A DNA stretch of 64,000 nt from Jeotgalibacillus malaysiensis (GTDB taxonomy: Bacteria; Bacillota; Bacilli; Bacillales; Jeotgalibacillaceae), in assembly GCA_000818095.1 (NCBI GenBank), contig CP009416.1, positions 383,501 through 447,500 of the forward strand. Reading direction: 5' to 3'. Both the position numbers and the translations under genes were made by a program. How positions within the stretch are numbered: the stretch's first letter is position 1; each line of letters opens with the position of its first letter. This document shows, piece by piece, positions 26,353 through 34,752 of this stretch. Under the pieces are notes generated by a model. That model was not told the DNA's origin, did no database searches, and worked only from the letters and a program-made list of their open reading frames with translations.

Positions 26353-27294
26353 ATGACTGTTCTGCAGATCATAATCATCACAGTTGGTATTGTAGTATGT
26401 ATTGTTGGTTTGAATTTATGGCATTATCTCAAACTGAAGAAGCAATATCAGAAGCTGACCGACCAGCACAGACAGTTCATTCATCTGGTCGAGACGCCTA
26501 ATGATTTTATGTATTATGCAGACGTGTATCCGGTGGTGAAGTTTAAATATCTGAGTCCTTCAGCTGAAAACTTTTTCGGAAAAGGAAGCAACGACCACGC
26601 CTACTTGAGTCCTGAGGTCGCTTTTCAGGATATTCACCCTGATGACCAGGCGCTTCTGCTTAAAAAAATTACTGGAGATATTGATTACAGCCAGCCGATT
26701 ATTCAGCGCTGGAAGGATCAAAACGGCAACTACAGATGGTTCGAAGAATATGCAACTCCGATTTATGAAAATGGGAAACTTATTTCACTGCAGGGGATGC
26801 TCAGAAATATCGATGAGCGGATCGTCATGCAGGAAAAGCTTCAATATCAGTTATACCATGATAGTTTGACGGACCTTTACAATCGTACATATTTTAAGGA
26901 TGCTTTTACAAAACTGGATGAAGGAAAATCTTGTTCAGCAGGGCTTTTGCTGTGCGACCTTGATCAGCTGAAATTTACAAATGATACGTTCGGCCACTCA
27001 GTTGGTGATGAGCTGATTAAAAAGGCAGCGGTGCAGTTGAAAATGGCAACAGGGGATTCTGCTATTGCTGCAAGAATTGGCGGCGATGAGTTCGTTGTGC
27101 TCATGCAGGATATTAATGAGCAGGAACTGTACGAACAGTTGGCCCGCGTCAGGGAAAGCTGCAGAGAAGCAGAGGTTTTTCTATCGATTGGAGCTGCTTT
27201 TACGCCGGATTCTACTGGAAAGATGACAATGTTATTTTCTGAAGCGGACCGGAATATGTATAAAGACAAAGAGATTAATCGGCAGTGTATTTAA
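26353..27294 (+). CDS. Membrane PAS-GGDEF diguanylate cyclase
   Basis: 313 residues. One N-terminal membrane span (residues 3-24), a PAS domain (about 37-160, with the PAC end QRWKDQNGNYRWFEEYATPIYENGKLISLQGMLRNI), and a GGDEF domain (about 165-310) with DSLTDLYNRTYF, LLCDLDQLKFTNDTFGHSVGD and the intact active site RIGGDEF (243-247). It should make cyclic di-GMP from GTP. The residues nine to six before GGDEF do not form an RxxD inhibitory site, so product inhibition is probably absent. It is a monocistronic unit with terminators on both sides. Confidence 0.93.
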   Translation: MTVLQIIIITVGIVVCIVGLNLWHYLKLKKQYQKLTDQHRQFIHLVETPNDFMYYADVYPVVKFKYLSPSAENFFGKGSNDHAYLSPEVAFQDIHPDDQALLLKKITGDIDYSQPIIQRWKDQNGNYRWFEEYATPIYENGKLISLQGMLRNIDERIVMQEKLQYQLYHDSLTDLYNRTYFKDAFTKLDEGKSCSAGLLLCDLDQLKFTNDTFGHSVGDELIKKAAVQLKMATGDSAIAARIGGDEFVVLMQDINEQELYEQLARVRESCREAEVFLSIGAAFTPDSTGKMTMLFSEADRNMYKDKEINRQCI

Positions 27295-27327
27295 AAAGAT
27301 GTGAAGTGTGACTTCACATCTTTTTTT
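27295..27327. terminator. Terminator after the diguanylate cyclase
   Basis: AAAGATGTGAAG-TGTGA-CTTCACATCTTT, a perfect 12-pair stem followed by T7. It also serves the convergent VOC gene. Confidence 0.9.
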
Positions 27328-27330
27328 AAT

Positions 27331-27744
27331 CTATCTCTTTTGAAGTTTCTCAATCTGGTCAGAATGAAACGGAGAACCTTTTACCTCTTCAATAATACTG
27401 AGCACATTTCCATCAGGATCTTCACAGTCAAAGTATTTCATGCCGCCAAAATCACTAATTGCATTTACATTCAACCCACTTTCCGTTAACTGTGTATGTA
27501 CCTGATTGATGTCATCAGCAATTAAGTTAAAGTAAGTGTTATGGTCTCCATTGCGATTTAAAAATGATGATTGCTGGGAGGCTTGAACTTCAATTAATCC
27601 AAGCTGAACAGCGCTATCAGGAAAGTAAAATCCTGCGCCACCATCCCATCGTTCAATTGGCTTTACATGAAAATGCGTTTCATACCACTTTGCTGAACGT
27701 TCGATATTTGTAACCGGAATAAAGACACTGCCAACTCTAAACAT
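27331..27744 (-). CDS. VOC/glyoxalase-family protein
   Basis: 137 residues with two beta-alpha-beta-beta-beta modules: FRVGSVFIPVTNIERSAKWYETHFHV at the start and NTYFNLIADDINQVHTQLTESGL, GMKYFDCEDPDGNVLSIIEE at the end. This fold hosts glyoxalases, dioxygenases and antibiotic-binding proteins; the ligand cannot be named. It is a single gene, convergent with the cyclase. Confidence 0.85.
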   Translation of the reverse strand: MFRVGSVFIPVTNIERSAKWYETHFHVKPIERWDGGAGFYFPDSAVQLGLIEVQASQQSSFLNRNGDHNTYFNLIADDINQVHTQLTESGLNVNAISDFGGMKYFDCEDPDGNVLSIIEEVKGSPFHSDQIEKLQKR

Positions 27745-27854
27745 TTAACCAGCCCCTAAATTAGCATTTAATTCCATATAAGTGTAACATACAGGAAACT
27801 GCTATTGATAAAAAAAGCCGTTAAAATAAAAATAAAGTGAAAAGGGGAGATTAT

Positions 27855-28814
27855 ATGAAAATCGGTATCATTGGCGGAGGGATGTCAGGTCTTGTCGCAG
27901 CCCGGAAGCTTCAGTCAGCAGGCCACGACGTTGAAGTAATTGAAAAAAGCAGAAGCGTTGGAGGAAGGCTTGCAACCCGAAGGATTAGTGAAGGCCAGGC
28001 AGACCACGGCGCAGTATATTTTACAGTGAGAGATGAAGGTTTTAATGACGATGTGCAGCAGTGGGTATCAGCGGGTGTAGTGAAAAAGTGGTTTGGTGAC
28101 CCGCATCCCAAGTATGTTGGAGTGGAAGGGATGAATAAGCTTGCGAAGCATCTGGCTGAAGGTCTGCAAGTCCGGCTTCAGGAAAAAGTGATCAATCTTG
28201 CAGCAAAGGATCAGGGAGTATTAGTCACTGACTCAGGCGATCATCATTTCGATGCAATCCTACTGACAGCACCCCTGCCACAGGCGCTTGAACTGCTGGA
28301 GGCTTCTGATGTTCATCTGACAAAAGAAGACCAGGCACTGACCTCCTACATATTTGAGCCTGCATATGTCGGGTTGATTGAATGTACACACAACATTCAA
28401 ATAGGTGAACACGGTTTGCTGGATCAGCATTTGCCGGAGGGTATGTTAAAAATCGTGAATAACTTCGCAAAAGGTATTTCTAAAAAGCCGATTTTAAGCG
28501 TATATATGACTGGTGAATGGAGTGAAAAGTGGTTTGATCGCGATGAGGCTGAGGTGATAGCTGAAATTGAGCGTCTCTTATCAGAGGAGATATCAGGAAT
28601 GAACATTGCATCTAAGCAGTTAAAGAAGTGGCGTTATGCACAGGCAAAAGAGATTTATTCAGCTTCTTTTTATAAGCTGAGTGAACAGCCGATATGGCTT
28701 TGCGGGGACGTATTTCTGCGACCTGATGATCCATCGGGGAACACCAGGGTTGAAAGCGCCTATCTTTCAGGCAAGGATGCGGCAGCTGACATGCTTAAAA
28801 CTATTCGTGAGTAA
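27855..28814 (+). CDS. NAD(P)/FAD-dependent oxidoreductase, renalase-like
   Basis: 319 residues from ATG 27855 behind AAAGGGGAG. The FAD motif is IGIIGGGMSGLVAARKLQSAGHDVEVIEKSRSVGGRLATRR (residues 3-43), followed by ADHGAVYFTVRD, the renalase/amine-oxidase pattern. The C-terminal LCGDVFLRPDDPSGNTRVESAYLSGKDAAADML closes the FAD site. The substrate is unknown. It overlaps the convergent MEDS gene by 14 bases. Confidence 0.87.
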   Translation: MKIGIIGGGMSGLVAARKLQSAGHDVEVIEKSRSVGGRLATRRISEGQADHGAVYFTVRDEGFNDDVQQWVSAGVVKKWFGDPHPKYVGVEGMNKLAKHLAEGLQVRLQEKVINLAAKDQGVLVTDSGDHHFDAILLTAPLPQALELLEASDVHLTKEDQALTSYIFEPAYVGLIECTHNIQIGEHGLLDQHLPEGMLKIVNNFAKGISKKPILSVYMTGEWSEKWFDRDEAEVIAEIERLLSEEISGMNIASKQLKKWRYAQAKEIYSASFYKLSEQPIWLCGDVFLRPDDPSGNTRVESAYLSGKDAAADMLKTIRE

Positions 28815-29385
28815 CACTGTTAGCAGTAACGCTGAGGGACGCTTTTTCTGGCACCAGTTCAGCTTCCGATAAGACAAACGGGTGGGTCTGTAACAGTATT
28901 TTTCTTAGATCAGTGGGCATGTCCACATTTTTATAGGCACATATTAATGGGAATTCAATGTCGTTCACTGCACCATCAATTCTCGTTTCCAGATCGTGAA
29001 TCAAATGATGGGGAACGTCTGTAGAATTCCACTCGACATGGGCCCATGTGCGGAAGAATGTCTGGTGATCTAAATAAGGTTCGATTTCTTTTTCAAAATA
29101 GGCTGTAATAGCCGGTGGATGATAATTGCCACTTGAGAAATAAAATTCAAAACTGTTAATAAAATGAATATATTGTGTTTCTTCATTTGAAATCATTTTC
29201 TTTAATTCAGTCATGACTTTTCTGTAATTCCGTTCATTTTCAATCAAAATAATGATTTCTTTTGCACTGATACAATCAAGAATGTAAGCCATCAATGTTT
29301 GGAAATATGTATTTCTTTCATCGTAAGAATACAGAACGTGAACGTTTCTCTGCGCAGCAATTAGGTCTGGAAGTGAATGTTTCAT
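28801..29385 (-). CDS. MEDS-domain (DcmR-like sensory) protein
   Basis: 194 residues. HVLYSYDERNTYFQTLMAYILDCISAKEIIILIENERNYRKVMTEL and the IHFINSFEFYFSSGNYHPPAITAYFEKEIEPYL segment match the MEDS domain, a RecA-like sensory fold first described in DcmR and fused elsewhere to anti-sigma or kinase partners. No other domain is present. The ligand is unknown. Its 3' end overlaps that of the FAD oxidoreductase. Confidence 0.75.
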   Translation of the reverse strand: MKHSLPDLIAAQRNVHVLYSYDERNTYFQTLMAYILDCISAKEIIILIENERNYRKVMTELKKMISNEETQYIHFINSFEFYFSSGNYHPPAITAYFEKEIEPYLDHQTFFRTWAHVEWNSTDVPHHLIHDLETRIDGAVNDIEFPLICAYKNVDMPTDLRKILLQTHPFVLSEAELVPEKASLSVTANSVTHE

Positions 29386-29592
29386 TTGATCATCCTTCCT
29401 GAAAATAGTCTTATGTTAATTATACGTGAAGAAAGCCTCGACTACAAAGATATTCCGCATTGCGGAATAAACATATTACAGAAAATATTGTTAAAAACCT
29501 CTCCCCCGGACTCGCCGCCATTCTGTTATACTTTTGGATAATTAGAAAAAAGAGACAGTTAGAACGAACGCTTCTCAGGAAGGAGAGACGAG

Positions 29593-29811
29593 ATGGGGTT
29601 TTTACTGATTTTCTTAGCATGCGGCTTTGCTATTGTGCTGTCGGTGATGGCTTTTGGACCTTATGGATTACTCATTATTGCAGCACTGTTATCTGCATTC
29701 ATTGTTAAAGGATATTTCCTTTTATCATCTATGCATGATGAAATGACACGCAGAGAAATATCACTTGAACAACGATTTAAAGAAGCCACTGAAAAATACA
29801 AAGTGAAATAA
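29593..29811 (+). CDS. Small membrane protein with C-terminal helix
   Basis: 72 residues. Two hydrophobic stretches (2-19 and 23-45) are followed by a charged amphipathic helix (MHDEMTRREISLEQRFKEATEKYKVK). The ATG has AGGAAGGAGAG upstream. The family is not recognised. Confidence 0.6.
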   Translation: MGFLLIFLACGFAIVLSVMAFGPYGLLIIAALLSAFIVKGYFLLSSMHDEMTRREISLEQRFKEATEKYKVK

Positions 29812-29838
29812 TAGACCTGAATGGGGTCTATTATTTTT
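29806..29838 (+). terminator. Terminator overlapping the end of the small membrane gene
   Basis: AAATAATAGACC-TGAATG-GGTCTATTATTTTT, an 11-pair stem and T run. The gene's TAA stop lies in the 5' arm. Confidence 0.85.
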
Positions 29839-29868
29839 GTCTTAAGTATGAAGGTTAGGAGTGAAGTA

Positions 29869-30378
29869 ATGAAAGTGACAGTATCTTCATATCATGATAA
29901 CTGGCCAAAATTATTTGAAGAAGAAGCTGAAAAAATCACTTCGATTTTCAGCGAAAAGTTAATCACCATTCATCATATCGGAAGTACGTCTGTTCCAGGT
30001 CTTCAGGCAAAGCCTATCATTGATATGATGCCGGTGTTAAAGGATATTACTGCAGCAGACCATCTAACATTTGAAATGGAAGCGCTTGGTTATGAAGCTC
30101 TAGGCGAATTTGGACTTCCCGGCAGACGTTACTTCAGGAAAGGAAAACATAAAAGGACGCACCATGTTCATATGTATGACCGATCCAGTCAGGAAGAAAT
30201 CGACCGGCATCTGGCCGTGCGAGATTATCTCAGGGCTCATCCGGATGAAGCGGCGGCCTATGGAGCATTGAAGCAAAGACTCGTTCAAGCATATCAAGGC
30301 GATCATGAGGCTTACATTAATGGAAAAGACCAATTTGTAAAAGAGCTTGAATTGAAGGGGATGAAATGGAGAAAATAA
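29869..30378 (+). CDS. GrpB family protein (UPF0157)
   Basis: 169 residues from ATG 29869 behind AGGAGTG. A nucleotidyltransferase-like fold with the GrpB signature IHHIGSTSVPGLQAKPIIDMMPVL (residues 35-58) and RTHHVHMYDRSSQEEIDRHLAVRDYLRAHPDEAAAYGALKQRL. GrpB proteins are widespread in Bacillales; some are linked to glutamate or dephospho-CoA metabolism by fusion, but no activity is certain. Confidence 0.9.
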   Translation: MKVTVSSYHDNWPKLFEEEAEKITSIFSEKLITIHHIGSTSVPGLQAKPIIDMMPVLKDITAADHLTFEMEALGYEALGEFGLPGRRYFRKGKHKRTHHVHMYDRSSQEEIDRHLAVRDYLRAHPDEAAAYGALKQRLVQAYQGDHEAYINGKDQFVKELELKGMKWRK

Positions 30379-30487
30379 TACAGTTTATTACAATCGTTAC
30401 AAATAGATTAAATTAATAGATATGCAGTATATTGAATATTCTAAAACATGTAAAATAGGGCTAAATATACAATGAAAGGAAAATGAT

Positions 30488-30958
30488 ATGGGAATCGATC
30501 AGAAGGTTTATCCACAAGTTTCTGCGATGCCGCTGTCAGTGGAAAAGATTTTATATGAGTGCCCACCTGAACATGACTTTTGGTTTTACCCATCTAAAGA
30601 GCTGCTTGAATCATGGACTGCAGCGATCACCTCACTTCTGAACACTTCTGTATACCGCGGCTATGGTCTCAGTATCAAAGAGGAACGCAAACTCTCAGCA
30701 CTTACTTCACATATCATTGTCCACGGATGCAAGGCCCCATATTTAATTCAGCTGACGTCCTATATAACGAGGCAGTCAGAGAAATTCCTTAAACAATATG
30801 CACGGCATATTCACCACTCAGCTAAAGAAGTACTAAATATGATTGAACTTGTACATCAGTTCGAAGCTAGATGCAAGCTGATGATCAATCGCAAAGCAAA
30901 TATTATACTGCTACCGTCAGCAGGATACAGCGAATCAGCCTGTACTCTCGCAGACTAA
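30488..30958 (+). CDS. Hypothetical protein, 156 aa
   Basis: No signal peptide or membrane span. It has mixed alpha/beta composition, with a repeated histidine-rich middle (SHIIVHGCKAPYLIQL, YARHIHHSAKEVLNMIELVHQF). I do not recognise the family. An ATG follows GAAAGGAAAATG. The 109-base AT-rich gap upstream should hold its promoter. It is followed by a terminator and the repeat element at 31014-31261. Confidence 0.55.
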   Translation: MGIDQKVYPQVSAMPLSVEKILYECPPEHDFWFYPSKELLESWTAAITSLLNTSVYRGYGLSIKEERKLSALTSHIIVHGCKAPYLIQLTSYITRQSEKFLKQYARHIHHSAKEVLNMIELVHQFEARCKLMINRKANIILLPSAGYSESACTLAD

Positions 30959-30966
30959 GTGCAGAT

Positions 30967-31001
30967 GAGAATCCTTTCAGCTTTCTGGAAGGGTTTTTTC
31001 T
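30967..31001 (+). terminator. Terminator after the 156-aa gene
   Basis: GAATCCTTTCAG-CTTT-CTGGAAGGGTTTTTTC forms a 10-11 pair stem with G-U pairs and a T run. Confidence 0.8.
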
Positions 31002-31013
31002 TTTATGTTCAGC

Positions 31014-31039
31014 GAATTGCGCAGGCGGGGGTCTGACCC
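31014..31039 (+). repeat. Left inverted repeat with GGGGTCTGACCCC palindrome
   Basis: The 26 bases starting GAATTGCGCAGGC and ending in GGGGTCTGACCC match, in reverse complement, the 26 bases at 31236-31261 with two mismatches. The centre extends on the right into a perfect palindrome (GCAGGCGGGGGTC-T-GACCCCCGCCTGC, 31021-31047). Confidence 0.75.
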
Positions 31040-31048
31040 CCGCCTGCG

Positions 31049-31195
31049 CAGGTCATTTCACTACCGTCAGTCCTGCGCTCGCTACCATCACAGGTGATGT
31101 CACTACCGTCAACCCGGGTGTATCTTACTGTCACAGCCCACCTCGTTACCATCACCGGCAATCTCACTACCATCAAGGCGATTCTCCGCCATCAC
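31049..31195 (-). repeat. 21-bp periodic array C (word TGAYGGTAGTGA), six or seven units
   Basis: Read on the plus strand TACCRTCA starts at 31062, 31083, 31104, 31126, 31147 and 31168; a weaker CGCCATCA follows at 31187. Steps are 21, 21, 22, 21, 21 and 19. On the minus strand the word is TGAYGGTA. It lies between two co-oriented plus-strand genes, inside the inverted repeats at 31014 and 31236. Confidence 0.8.
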
Positions 31196-31235
31196 GACTT
31201 AATGCTTTTTAGAAACAAGTAACATTTGTGGCATA

Positions 31236-31261
31236 GGGTCAGACCCCTGCCTTCGCAATTC
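31236..31261 (-). repeat. Right inverted repeat of the element at 31014-31261
   Basis: On the minus strand it reads GAATTGCGAAGGCAGGGG then TCTGACCC, matching the left copy with two differences. The pair brackets array C and gives the whole 248-bp segment the look of a small mobile or REP-doublet element. Confidence 0.75.
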
Positions 31262-31305
31262 TGCTATACTGAATGCAACTATTTTTTTTGGAAGGAAGAC
31301 TCATC

Positions 31306-32064
31306 ATGAGAAAATTATTTTTGGGTTTAGGTGCGCTGGCTGTTGTCAGTGGGTGTAGTGGTTTTCAGGAAGAAGATGAGAACAGTGAGCTGACGGTCTC
31401 TGCTGCTGCAAGCCTTCAGGGCGTGCTTGGTGAGATTGAAACGCAGTTTGAAGAGGAGACTGGTATCGACGTAACATTTAACTATGGTGGATCAGGCAGT
31501 TTGAAGCAGCAGATTTCACAGGGGGCACCTGTTGATTTGTATATTTCCGCTGCTGAGAACCATTTTGAGGAGCTTGTTGATGAGGGATTGATCAGTGAAT
31601 CTGAGCGTGTCGATTTAATCGGAAATGAGCTTGTGCTTGTGGTGCCGCGCGATGACTTTGATATTGCGACATTCGAAGATTTAACAGAAGTAGAAAGCAT
31701 ATCGATCGGAACACCTGAGACGGTTCCTGCAGGTGCATACGCTAGGGAAGTGTTCGAAGAGCTTGGGATCTTGGAGGATGTAGAGGGGCAGATTGTTTTT
31801 GCAAAAGATGTGCGTCAGGTCTTAACGTATGTTGAGTCAGATAATGTGGAAGCTGGTGTTGTTTACAATTCTGATGCTCTTGCAGGGGAGCAGCTAAAAA
31901 TTGCTGCATTTGCTGAAGAAGATTGGCACACACCAATTGTGTACCCGGCCGGTATTATTGAAGGTGCCGATTACCGGGAGGATGCTGAGGCATTCCTTGA
32001 ATACTTACAGAGCGATGAAGCACTGGCTATTTTTGAAGAGCTCGGTTTTCAAAGGTTGAACTAA
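31306..32064 (+). CDS. modA: Molybdate ABC transporter substrate-binding lipoprotein ModA
   Basis: 252 residues from ATG 31306 behind GGAAGGA. A lipobox (VVSGCSGF, cysteine near residue 17) anchors it to the membrane. ModA hallmarks are ELTVSAAASLQGVLGEIETQFEEETGIDVTFNYGGSGSLKQQISQGAPVDLYISA and VPAGAYAREVFEELGI. It captures molybdate or tungstate for ModB, whose gene starts three bases after its stop. No modC follows, as in the B. subtilis yvgL-yvgM pair, so the ATPase must come from elsewhere. Confidence 0.93.
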   Translation: MRKLFLGLGALAVVSGCSGFQEEDENSELTVSAAASLQGVLGEIETQFEEETGIDVTFNYGGSGSLKQQISQGAPVDLYISAAENHFEELVDEGLISESERVDLIGNELVLVVPRDDFDIATFEDLTEVESISIGTPETVPAGAYAREVFEELGILEDVEGQIVFAKDVRQVLTYVESDNVEAGVVYNSDALAGEQLKIAAFAEEDWHTPIVYPAGIIEGADYREDAEAFLEYLQSDEALAIFEELGFQRLN

Positions 32065-32067
32065 CAT

Positions 32068-32727
32068 ATGCTTGTTGATTTTTGGTCGCCGCTCAGATTA
32101 TCCATTGAAGTCGCAACGGTTGCGAGTCTGATTGTATTGGTTCTCGGACTTGCAGCAGGCAGAGTAATGGCGGTTCGCCGCTTTAGAGGTAAAGCGATTG
32201 TTGAGACACTATTTTTATTGCCACTTGTGTTACCGCCTACTGTTGTAGGATTTTTGCTCATTGTGATTTTTGGCAGAAACAGTCCTGCTGGTCAGGCAAT
32301 TGAATGGCTATTCCGCCAGCCGCTGATCTTCACTTGGTGGGCAGCAGTGATTGCCGCTGTGGTTGTGGCTTTTCCGCTGATGTATCAGTCTGCAAAAACC
32401 GGTTTTGAATCGATAGATGAAGAGATTGAGCATGCAGGACGTGTTGACGGAGCTGGTGAGTGGAAGCTTTTAACGAAAATTTCTATTCCACTTGCATGGA
32501 AAGCAATTATTGCCGGATTCATTTTAAGCTTTGCCCGTGCACTTGGAGAATTCGGGGCAACGCTTATGTTCGCCGGTAATATTCCTGGCCGCACACAAAC
32601 CGCTTCAACCGCTATTTATCTGGCAATTGAATCAGGCAATATGCAGATGGCCTGGCTGTGGGTGGCAAGCATGATTGGGATCTCCTTTGTCATGCTAGTG
32701 GCGGTGCAGGGGTTAAGAAGCAGGTAA
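32068..32727 (+). CDS. modB: Molybdate ABC transporter permease ModB
   Basis: 219 residues with about five membrane segments. The permease EAA loop is EEIEHAGRVDGAGEWKLLTKISIPLAWKAIIAGF (about 123-156), and LPLVLPPTVVGFLL and ARALGEFGATLMFAGNIPGRTQT are typical ModB motifs. It is translated immediately after modA. The operon ends with a strong terminator and contains no ATPase gene. Confidence 0.93.
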   Translation: MLVDFWSPLRLSIEVATVASLIVLVLGLAAGRVMAVRRFRGKAIVETLFLLPLVLPPTVVGFLLIVIFGRNSPAGQAIEWLFRQPLIFTWWAAVIAAVVVAFPLMYQSAKTGFESIDEEIEHAGRVDGAGEWKLLTKISIPLAWKAIIAGFILSFARALGEFGATLMFAGNIPGRTQTASTAIYLAIESGNMQMAWLWVASMIGISFVMLVAVQGLRSR

Positions 32728-32762
32728 AAAGCATTCGTCTAATCAGACGAATGCTTTTTTAA
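32726..32762. terminator. Bidirectional terminator after modB
   Basis: AAAAAGCATTCGTCT-AATC-AGACGAATGCTTTTTT: a perfect 15-pair stem between convergent genes. It overlaps the modB stop. Confidence 0.92.
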
Positions 32763-33226
32763 GGAAAAGTTTTCTGGTGAAGGTAATCCTGGATGTTTGT
32801 TCGATAATGCCACAGTTCATCGCGGATCTCTCTTGCTTCTTCATAGTAAGTACGCTTTTCGTCAGCTGTCTCGGCTGATTGGAATTGATCAATGATGCCA
32901 GCCAGTGTTTCTGGAAACTCTCTTAAGTTCTCAACATCCTCGCCGTTGTAACCAAGGTACACAACCGAGCTTTCTCCGTGAAGCGCAAGCGCTCTTTTTC
33001 TTGCATCGTATTCACTAGTACCTGCGTCTTCAAATCCATTTTCAATCAGAACTTCCTGATAAGACAAAAACCCATCCAGATGTTCTATATAATAATCAAT
33101 TGCGATAAAGGACTGGAGTTCAGATTCATTGATTTGCTCACGGTACTGGTAATACAAAAAAGCTGATAAAAGAATACATAATGTTATGAGTGGAAGAAGT
33201 ACTTTTTTAGAAAATAAGCCGGACAT
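32759..33226 (-). CDS. Hypothetical membrane-anchored protein, 155 aa
   Basis: An N-terminal membrane anchor (VLLPLITLCILLSAFLYYQY, residues 9-28) leads into a helical extracytoplasmic domain of about 125 residues, rich in tyrosine and glutamate. No cysteine for lipidation. I do not recognise the family. It is convergent with modB. Confidence 0.6.
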   Translation of the reverse strand: MSGLFSKKVLLPLITLCILLSAFLYYQYREQINESELQSFIAIDYYIEHLDGFLSYQEVLIENGFEDAGTSEYDARKRALALHGESSVVYLGYNGEDVENLREFPETLAGIIDQFQSAETADEKRTYYEEAREIRDELWHYRTNIQDYLHQKTFP

Positions 33227-33345
33227 AACATGTCTCCTTTCAAATTTTATGTAAAGTGGTAATGTCTATGTTATTTAACATGGTACCATATTAGTAGAAC
33301 CTGCTGATTGAAATTTCCAAAAATACAATAGATGTAAGGAGGAAA

Positions 33346-33789
33346 ATGATGAGACATTCATCTAAAGCAATTTTAATTAAAGAAGATTCAATCTTGCTGA
33401 CAACACATAAAGATCAAGAAGGTATATTTTACGTTTTTCCGGGCGGCGGTCAAGAGGAGGGGGAGACGATGCATGAGGCATGTATAAGAGAATGTCTGGA
33501 GGAAACTGGACTGATTGTGAAACCTGGAGAGCTGATCTACGTAAGAGAATACATAGGGAAAAATCATGAATTTGCAGCATTCGATTCACATGTGCACCAG
33601 ATTGAATCATATTTTCAATGTGAGATTACAGGTGAAAATGACCAGCAGATGCTGATGGATAAGAATCAGGTTGGTATGGAGTGGCTGCCGGTCAGTAAGT
33701 TGAATGAATACAGGATTTATCCGCAGGCTGTCGTCTCGTATATTCAAAAGGCTGATCAGACAGCTATATATCTGGGAGATGTGAATTAA
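33346..33789 (+). CDS. NUDIX hydrolase
   Basis: 147 residues. The Nudix box GGGQEEGETMHEACIRECLEETGLIV (33-58) is complete, with the REcLEETG catalytic glutamates. The family hydrolyses nucleoside diphosphates linked to other groups; the substrate is not evident. A GGAGGAAAATG site precedes it. The MOSC gene follows 15 bases after its stop, so they are probably cotranscribed. Confidence 0.92.
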   Translation: MMRHSSKAILIKEDSILLTTHKDQEGIFYVFPGGGQEEGETMHEACIRECLEETGLIVKPGELIYVREYIGKNHEFAAFDSHVHQIESYFQCEITGENDQQMLMDKNQVGMEWLPVSKLNEYRIYPQAVVSYIQKADQTAIYLGDVN

Positions 33790-33804
33790 TCCAGGGGAGG
33801 AACA

Positions 33805-34524
33805 ATGATGAAGAAGATCGGTATGCTCAATACGATTATGCGTCATCCGGTTAAGTCACTGAGCGGTGAACAGGTAAAATCCACTCAGCTGATGACTTAT
33901 GGTGTCTATGGGGATCGCAGTCATGCGCTTTTAGAAGAAGGCCGCTATCACACAGCGACTCAAAACCCTAAAATGGTAGGCTATAGCGCTGCTTTTGAAG
34001 GTGAAGAGTCGCTTGAAAACTACCCGCGGATTTTGATTACAGCGCCGGATGGCCGGACTTTTTACTGGGATGAAGACCGCTGCCTGGATGAATTCCAGAC
34101 ACTTGCCGGCAAAACTTTGAAAAAAGAAGTCTATTCACCGGCGCTCGTCCCACTTGGTGCAATTGAAGAAGAGCATATTTTGATTGTAAACGAAGCCTCA
34201 GTAAAAGCGCTGGAAGAAGAAACTGGAAAAGCGATTGACTGGAGAAGATTCCGTCCGAATCTGGTCGTTTCACTGCATCACGACATTCCTTTTTCAGAAG
34301 AACATCTTGCCGGGAAAGGGCTTGAGATCGGAACCGCCGAAATTGAAATCGTGAGACCGTGTGAACGCTGCAGCATCATTAATATTGACCCGAAAACAAC
34401 TGCCATCGATCCACTTGTGTTAAAAACGGTTTATCAAAAGCACGGGAATAATTTTGGCATGTATGCAGCGGTAAGGAAGCCCGGTGTGATTTCGGCAGGT
34501 GATGAGATCTTAGTGAAAAAGTAA
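33805..34524 (+). CDS. MOSC-domain protein
   Basis: 239 residues. An N-terminal MOSC_N beta-barrel (LNTIMRHPVKSLSGEQVKSTQLMTYGVYGDRSHALLEE) is followed by a MOSC domain with NEASVKALEEETGKAIDWRRFRPNLVV and IVRPCERCSIINIDPKT, where the cysteines could hold a sulfur or molybdenum ligand. Relatives are molybdenum-cofactor sulfurases and YiiM/YcbX-type reductases. Its closeness to modAB is suggestive but the two units are separately terminated. The ATG follows GGGGAGGAAC. Confidence 0.88.
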   Translation: MMKKIGMLNTIMRHPVKSLSGEQVKSTQLMTYGVYGDRSHALLEEGRYHTATQNPKMVGYSAAFEGEESLENYPRILITAPDGRTFYWDEDRCLDEFQTLAGKTLKKEVYSPALVPLGAIEEEHILIVNEASVKALEEETGKAIDWRRFRPNLVVSLHHDIPFSEEHLAGKGLEIGTAEIEIVRPCERCSIINIDPKTTAIDPLVLKTVYQKHGNNFGMYAAVRKPGVISAGDEILVKK

Positions 34525-34554
34525 ATGAGATTTTAAAAGATGGGAGAAATTTAA

Positions 34555-34752
34555 ATGAGTGGTTTTAGTGCAGGAGATATTATTTTTCAGCTTGTCATGT
34601 TCGGTTTGCTGATTTTGTTTATCGTGTCCTTCAGTATGTTTATTAAGAGAATCATCGTAACAAAATCAGTACAGAACAGGCAATCTGATGAAACGAATGA
34701 AAAGCTGGATCGTATTATTGCGCTGCTTGAAGAAAAGCAGGGGCAAAAATGA
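34555..34752 (+). CDS. DUF4083 small membrane protein
   Basis: 65 residues. GDIIFQLVMFGLLILFIVSFSMFIKRI (6-32) forms one membrane helix, followed by a heptad-like tail NEKLDRIIALLEEKQGQK. This is the DUF4083 pattern of Bacillales. Its stop overlaps the start of the adenylyltransferase by four bases (ATGA), which suggests translational coupling. Confidence 0.75.
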   Translation: MSGFSAGDIIFQLVMFGLLILFIVSFSMFIKRIIVTKSVQNRQSDETNEKLDRIIALLEEKQGQK

